A stretch of DNA of 8,836 nt. It comes from CAWUKT01 sp963923035. GTDB lineage: Bacteria; Bacteroidota; Bacteroidia; J057; JADKCL01. Both the position numbers and the translations under genes were made by a program. This document shows, in pieces, positions 6,062-8,836 of the stretch. The stretch spans positions 1 to 8,836 of the forward strand of contig CAWUKT010000140.1 in the NCBI GenBank assembly GCA_963923035.1, written 5' to 3'. How positions within the stretch are numbered: the first letter of the stretch is position 1; each line of letters starts with the position of its first letter. Below the pieces are notes generated by a model. That model ran no database searches. It was not told the DNA's origin and was given only the letters and a program-made list of their open reading frames with translations.

Positions 6062-6643
6062 ATGGGAAATAGCAATACCCAGGAAGCCACCGACTTGGAA
6101 TTGATTGCTGAGTACAAAGCAACGGGTAACAACCGACATGTCGGAGAGCTTTTTCGGCGCCATCAACACATGATTTTGGGTACCTGCATCAAGTTCCTCA
6201 AGCACAAAGAGGAAGCCAAAGATGCCAGTATGGATATTTTTGAAGAGTTGTTGGTTAAGCTGCTGAAGCACGACGTTTCCAATTTCAAGAGCTGGCTGTA
6301 CTCCCTGACCAGCAATCACTGTCGTATGAAAATCCGCCGTAGGAAGGGAATCGTGGAGGAAGAGTTCGATGCAGAAAAAAACGAAAGTTATTTTATGGAA
6401 ACTCCCGACTACGAGCATCTTGATTCTGAAGCTCAGTCGGAAATCGATCTTTTAAACAATGCCCTGTCACAGTTAAAGGTACATCAAGCAGAGTGTGTGC
6501 GCTTGTTCTACCTACAGGAATTGTCCTACAAAGAAGTAGCGGCGAAGACCGGCTACGAGTTGAAAAAGGTAAAAAGCTACATCCAAAACGGAAAGCGGAA
6601 TCTACAGTTGATTTTATCCAAAGCTAAAAACCCAAGAAGCTAA
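6062..6643 (+). CDS. ECF-type RNA polymerase sigma-70 family factor
   Basis: A 193-residue cytoplasmic protein with the two-domain plan of ECF sigma factors. The sigma-2 domain spans about residues 24-92: HVGELFRRHQHMI, then AKDASMDIFEELL (52-64), the core-binding helix, then NFKSWLYSLTSNHC (74-87), the -10 melting region. An acidic linker follows (98-126), then sigma-4 (about 127-187) with LSQLKVHQAECVRLFYLQELSYKEVAAKTG and the recognition helix LKKVKSYIQNGKRNL. Length and order match the family. It is followed seven bases downstream by a membrane protein likely to be its anti-sigma factor. GC looks lower than that of its neighbours: line 6241-6300 is 45% GC against 62% for 6901-6960. A three-codon ORF, ATG GAA TTC TGA, ends directly against the ATG at 6062. 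Target genes are unknown. Confidence 0.92.
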   Translation: MGNSNTQEATDLELIAEYKATGNNRHVGELFRRHQHMILGTCIKFLKHKEEAKDASMDIFEELLVKLLKHDVSNFKSWLYSLTSNHCRMKIRRRKGIVEEEFDAEKNESYFMETPDYEHLDSEAQSEIDLLNNALSQLKVHQAECVRLFYLQELSYKEVAAKTGYELKKVKSYIQNGKRNLQLILSKAKNPRS

Positions 6644-6650
6644 TTAAAAG

Positions 6651-7460
6651 ATGAGCAGGAACAGAAAACATATCGAGGATATCTTCTCCCGTGAGGAGAC
6701 TCCTCAATCGGACGAGCTGCTCGCCTACGTTGATGGAAAGCTGTCCCCCGAGGCGGCCCGTCGCGTAGAAAAAGCCATCATAGACGATCCTATGCTCTCC
6801 GATGCTGTCGATGGCATTGAAGAAGTCGGTACCGAGGCCTTCCAGGACCTCATGCTCGACCTCGACCGTGCCCTCGAAGACCGCCTGCAGGAGGCTCCCG
6901 CCGGAAAAGAAATCGAATTCCGGCCTGAAGTCCCCTCCCAGCCCGAATCCCGACCCGCCAAGAGCCGGTCCCGCATCTTCGCCATCGCTGCAGTCATCGC
7001 GCTGCTCGTCGCTGTCGGAGTTGTTCTCAACCCCTTCTCGCCCCAAGGTCCTGGCGCCATCGCCCTCGACGGATACAAGGGCATGTCCGAGCCCGCCCTC
7101 ATGGTGGGTGAGAATCCGGACCAACAAAGTGAATACGACCGGGCCAGCGCCCTCTACCGCCAAGGCAAGTTCCAGGAAGCGGCCGAGCTGTACAGCAAGC
7201 TGCCCAGTTCCGAGGCCAAGCTCATGGCCGGACATTGCCACTTCCAATTGGAAAAGTACGAGCAGTCCGCCGAATTCTTCCGCGCTGCCGTCCAGTTGGA
7301 CCAGGGCAACCGCCAGGATGCTGAGTACAACCTCGCCCTTTGCTACCTCCAACTGGAGCGCGAAAAAGATGCCGGAAAATTGCTCCGGAACATCGCCGGC
7401 GATGAATACCACATCTACCATGTCCAGGCCGCCGAAGTCCTCGAGCGCCTCGGTCAATAA
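6651..7460 (+). CDS. Probable anti-sigma factor with periplasmic TPR domain
   Basis: A 269-residue single-pass membrane protein. The N-terminal cytoplasmic part (1-108) contains DELLAYVDGKLSPEAARRVEKAI (21-43) and DDPMLSDAVDGIEEV (45-59). This matches the helical sigma-binding segment of many Bacteroidota anti-sigma factors, but lacks the His and Cys residues of zinc-binding ones. A Pro/Ser/Arg-rich linker leads to one membrane helix (about 109-126). The outer part carries about three TPR units: EYDRASALYRQGKFQEAAELY (161-181), KLMAGHCHFQLEKYEQSAEFF (190-210) and AEYNLALCYLQLEREKDAGKLL (224-245). The likely role is to hold the sigma factor encoded just upstream and release it when the TPR domain senses a periplasmic ligand or protein; the signal is unknown. 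The seven-base gap implies one operon, which ends at the terminator at 7494. Confidence 0.82.
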   Translation: MSRNRKHIEDIFSREETPQSDELLAYVDGKLSPEAARRVEKAIIDDPMLSDAVDGIEEVGTEAFQDLMLDLDRALEDRLQEAPAGKEIEFRPEVPSQPESRPAKSRSRIFAIAAVIALLVAVGVVLNPFSPQGPGAIALDGYKGMSEPALMVGENPDQQSEYDRASALYRQGKFQEAAELYSKLPSSEAKLMAGHCHFQLEKYEQSAEFFRAAVQLDQGNRQDAEYNLALCYLQLEREKDAGKLLRNIAGDEYHIYHVQAAEVLERLGQ

Positions 7461-7493
7461 ATACCGCACCTAAGAACCATAGATATATAACCT

Positions 7494-7520
7494 GCTCCCG
7501 CCCCCGGCGGGAGCTTTTTT
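7494..7520 (+). terminator. Strong intrinsic terminator of the sigma/TPR operon
   Basis: A perfect nine-pair GC-rich stem, GCTCCCGCC (7494-7502) with GGCGGGAGC (7506-7514), a three-base loop and then six Ts (7515-7520). It lies 33 bases after the TPR gene stop. Its T-run also supplies the TTTG (7518-7521) of the next candidate promoter. Confidence 0.95.
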
Positions 7521-7548
7521 GTTCCCCCACCAATTTGCTTTATCTTAT
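7518..7548 (+). promoter_or_regulatory. Candidate promoter of the T9SS protein, overlapping the terminator T-run
   Basis: TTTG at 7518-7521, a 19-base spacer, then TATCTTAT at 7541-7548, a six-of-eight match to TAnnTTTG. The transcript would start near 7552, leaving about 19 bases before the ATG at 7571. The -33 box is shared with the terminator of the preceding operon, a compact hand-over between units. Confidence 0.4.
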
Positions 7549-7572
7549 GCAGACATTAATGAATGTCTGTAT
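7547..7572 (+). other. Stem-loop spanning alternative start codons
   Basis: Bases 7547-7557 pair with 7562-7572 in an 11-pair stem containing one G-U wobble, around the loop AATG. Three in-frame ATGs (7547, 7559 and 7571) fall at the left foot, in the loop and at the right foot. If transcription begins upstream of 7547 this hairpin would hide or stagger the starts. If it begins near 7552, as the promoter candidate suggests, the stem cannot form fully. Confidence 0.45.
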
Positions 7573-8617
7573 GCGTAGAATCTTACTGTTGACCTTGATC
7601 GTCTTTGCTATTCAGGCCCTTCCGGCCCAGATCACATTGACTTCGGCCGATATTGGAGCGCCGGGAACCGAGTACTATATGGGAACCGACACCAATGTGG
7701 CCAGCGTGAACATCGGCCCGGCCGGTGCCAACCAGTCCTGGGACTTCACCATGCTGGGCGCGGCGGTCGCCGATACCATTCGCTTCCTCGATCCCACCAA
7801 TACTCCCTACGCGGCAGATTATCCCACTTCCAACCTGGCCATCTTCCAGGCCGATCTCGGCGGCTATGCCTACCTCGAAAGCGATGCCAACTCACTGGAA
7901 TTGATCGGCATTGCGGGTGATCCGCTCGGTTTGGGCGAGACCTTTGTGATCGAGCAGGTCGATCCCTTCCGCATTGCCCAGTTCCCCCTGACCTACGGCG
8001 ACAACTTCAGCGATACCTCCATCATCGATGCCCGCATCGAAGTGACGGGCATCATCCCGGTGGGCGATTCTGCCCGCTACAAGACCACGGCCTTCCGCGA
8101 ACTTGAAGTCGACGGCTGGGGCAACCTCGAACTGTTTGCCGGAAGCTACAACAGCCTCCGGGTCAAAGAAGTCACCACCACCTTTGATTCCATTTGGGTC
8201 AAATTGCCTTTTATCGGCTGGAGCCTCTTCCAGGACTCCAGCTATGTCGACAGCACCTTCACCTGGTGGAACAAGACCAAGGGCTACCTCCTCTGCGAAG
8301 CCAGTTACAGCGGCGGCGTACTCGGCAATATCACCTACCAGGACCCGAATATTGTAGGAGCCACCGAGCCCGAAGACCGCGCTTTTGCGATCTATCCGAA
8401 CCCGGGGCAGGACTATGTGCGGATTGAGCGGAAAAAAGCCGGACCGGTCCAAGCGACCCTGGTGGATGTGAATGGAAAGGCCTTGTTTGAAGAAAAACTC
8501 CTGAACCGGGTCCATGAGCTTTCGTTGTTGGAGCTTCCCAACGGGCTCTATTTCCTCCGGTTCACCGATACCGATGGCCAATTGCTCGATGTCGAGCGGC
8601 TGTCGATACAGCGCTAG
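7571..8617 (+). CDS. Secreted protein with C-terminal T9SS (Por) sorting domain
   Basis: A 348-residue protein. The N-terminus MRRILLLTLIVFAIQALPA is a standard signal peptide, cut near residue 19. The passenger region (about 20-268) is beta-rich, with a GAPG turn, many Asp/Thr/Ser and aromatic residues and short repeats of strand-like sequence. The C-terminal 75 or so residues form a type A sorting domain: AIYPNPGQDYVRIE (272-285), a central VQATLVDVNGKALFEE (293-308), and LPNGLYFLRF (322-331) before a basic end. Such domains direct export through the type IX secretion system, after which they are removed and the protein is anchored or released at the cell surface. The passenger's own role is not clear. 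The frame is open to a TTG at 7535, and ATGs at 7547 and 7559 are possible, but ATG 7571 gives the best signal peptide. A terminator follows. Confidence 0.9.
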   Translation: MRRILLLTLIVFAIQALPAQITLTSADIGAPGTEYYMGTDTNVASVNIGPAGANQSWDFTMLGAAVADTIRFLDPTNTPYAADYPTSNLAIFQADLGGYAYLESDANSLELIGIAGDPLGLGETFVIEQVDPFRIAQFPLTYGDNFSDTSIIDARIEVTGIIPVGDSARYKTTAFRELEVDGWGNLELFAGSYNSLRVKEVTTTFDSIWVKLPFIGWSLFQDSSYVDSTFTWWNKTKGYLLCEASYSGGVLGNITYQDPNIVGATEPEDRAFAIYPNPGQDYVRIERKKAGPVQATLVDVNGKALFEEKLLNRVHELSLLELPNGLYFLRFTDTDGQLLDVERLSIQR

Positions 8618-8622
8618 GCGCT
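8610..8622 (+). other. Hairpin with the stop codon in its loop
   Basis: AGCGC (8610-8614), TAG (8615-8617) and GCGCT (8618-8622): a perfect five-pair stem whose three-base loop is exactly the stop codon of the T9SS protein gene. It precedes the terminator by 10 bases. This may be chance in GC-rich sequence. Confidence 0.4.
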
Positions 8623-8632
8623 ATATGCCCTG

Positions 8633-8675
8633 AAATCGCCTGCCCCATGTCCATGGAGCGGGCGATTTTGCTTTT
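8633..8675 (+). terminator. Intrinsic terminator after the T9SS protein gene
   Basis: AAATCGCCTGC (8633-8643) pairs with GCGGGCGATTT (8658-8668) in an 11-pair stem with one G-U wobble. The apical region contains a second inverted repeat, CCATG-TC-CATGG, so the hairpin can extend almost to the tip. The tail TTTTGCTTTT (8666-8675, partly within the stem) is T-rich. It lies 15 bases after the stop codon and directly abuts the tandem repeat block. Confidence 0.85.
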
Positions 8676-8836
8676 GGACCGCGTCATCGCGGTTGGGGAC
8701 CGCGGCATTGCGCTACAGGGGACCGCGGCATCGCGGTTGGGGACCGCGGCATCGGAGTCCAGAACCGCGGCATCGCGGTGCGGAACCGCGGCATCGCGGT
8801 CTGGAACCGCGGCATCGCGGTCTGGAACCGCGGCAT
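8676..8836. repeat. 21-base tandem repeat of GC-rich hairpins, continuing past the right edge
   Basis: Eight copies of an ACC-initiated unit begin at 8678, 8699, 8722, 8743, 8764, 8785, 8806 and 8827. The period is 21 bases except for one 23-base step. The core is ACCGCG-GCAT-CGCGGT, a perfect six-pair hairpin with a GCAT loop, followed by a five-base linker (TTGGG, GCGGA or TCTGG types). Copies 3, 5, 6 and 7 have the intact core. Copy 1 has TCAT for GCAT, copies 2 and 4 have broken right arms, and copy 8 is cut by the window edge. Because 21 is a multiple of three, no strand acquires stops within uniform copies. The minus strand reads open from the edge to a TGA at 8684-8686 (50 codons of MPRFQTA-like heptads), so a gene tail entering from the right cannot be excluded. 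Confidence 0.9.

Noticed and set aside
6624..7469. A 281-codon minus-strand ORF opposite the TPR gene
   Set aside because: The plus strand carries clear anti-sigma, membrane-helix and TPR features, while the antisense product is Gly/Leu-rich with no recognisable domain.
6802..7473. A 223-codon plus-strand ORF in another frame of the TPR gene
   Set aside because: Its product is dominated by Ser and Pro, typical of an out-of-frame reading of GC-rich coding sequence.
8676..8836. A CRISPR array at the right edge
   Set aside because: The units follow each other with only five-base linkers and no unique spacers of 25-40 bases, and no cas gene is present.

Overview
The window looks like a chromosomal segment of a fairly GC-rich Bacteroidota, most plausibly the Saprospiria/Lewinella side of the phylum. 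The evidence is internal: a secreted protein with a C-terminal type IX secretion (Por) sorting domain, two LxxC-type lipoproteins, an ECF sigma factor followed by a membrane protein with periplasmic TPRs, no visible Shine-Dalgarno sequences, and promoter candidates that fit the Bacteroidota -33 TTTG / -7 TAnnTTTG pattern better than the E. coli one. The species cannot be named from sequence alone.

Layout. 1-165: non-coding, a nest of short palindromes with a 26-base element present twice. 166-2668: a minus-strand block read right to left: BadF/NAGK-type sugar kinase (1814-2668), spermidine-synthase-like SAM-dependent protein (1155-1817, ATGA overlap), lipoprotein (611-1171, 17-base overlap), then after an 87-base gap a small muconolactone-isomerase-like protein (227-523) and a strong terminator with a UUCG loop. 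2766-3239: a four-helix membrane protein diverging from the kinase. 3246-3911: a Suppressor-of-fused (SUFU) domain protein on the minus strand, starting with GTG. 4013-5813: a plus-strand run of a stand-alone SWIM zinc-finger protein, a lipoprotein (7-base overlap) and a secreted protein of unknown function. 5814-6061: non-coding, with a hairpin and a good promoter candidate. 6062-7460: ECF sigma factor and its probable anti-sigma/TPR partner, closed by a strong terminator. 7571-8617: T9SS-exported protein, closed by another terminator. 8676-8836: a 21-base tandem repeat of perfect hairpins running off the right edge.

How the genes fit together. The kinase, SAM-dependent protein and lipoprotein are tightly overlapped and should be co-translated. 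The SWIM protein and following lipoprotein are overlapped in the same way. The sigma factor and TPR membrane protein form a typical two-gene signalling unit, with the sigma factor probably held by the cytoplasmic N-terminal domain of its neighbour. I see no complete defence system, transposon, CRISPR array, tRNA or rRNA. The least explained parts are the repeat families at the two edges, the SWIM/lipoprotein coupling, the lone SUFU gene, and a divergent promoter region whose -7-like boxes lie exactly 4 bases from both start codons.
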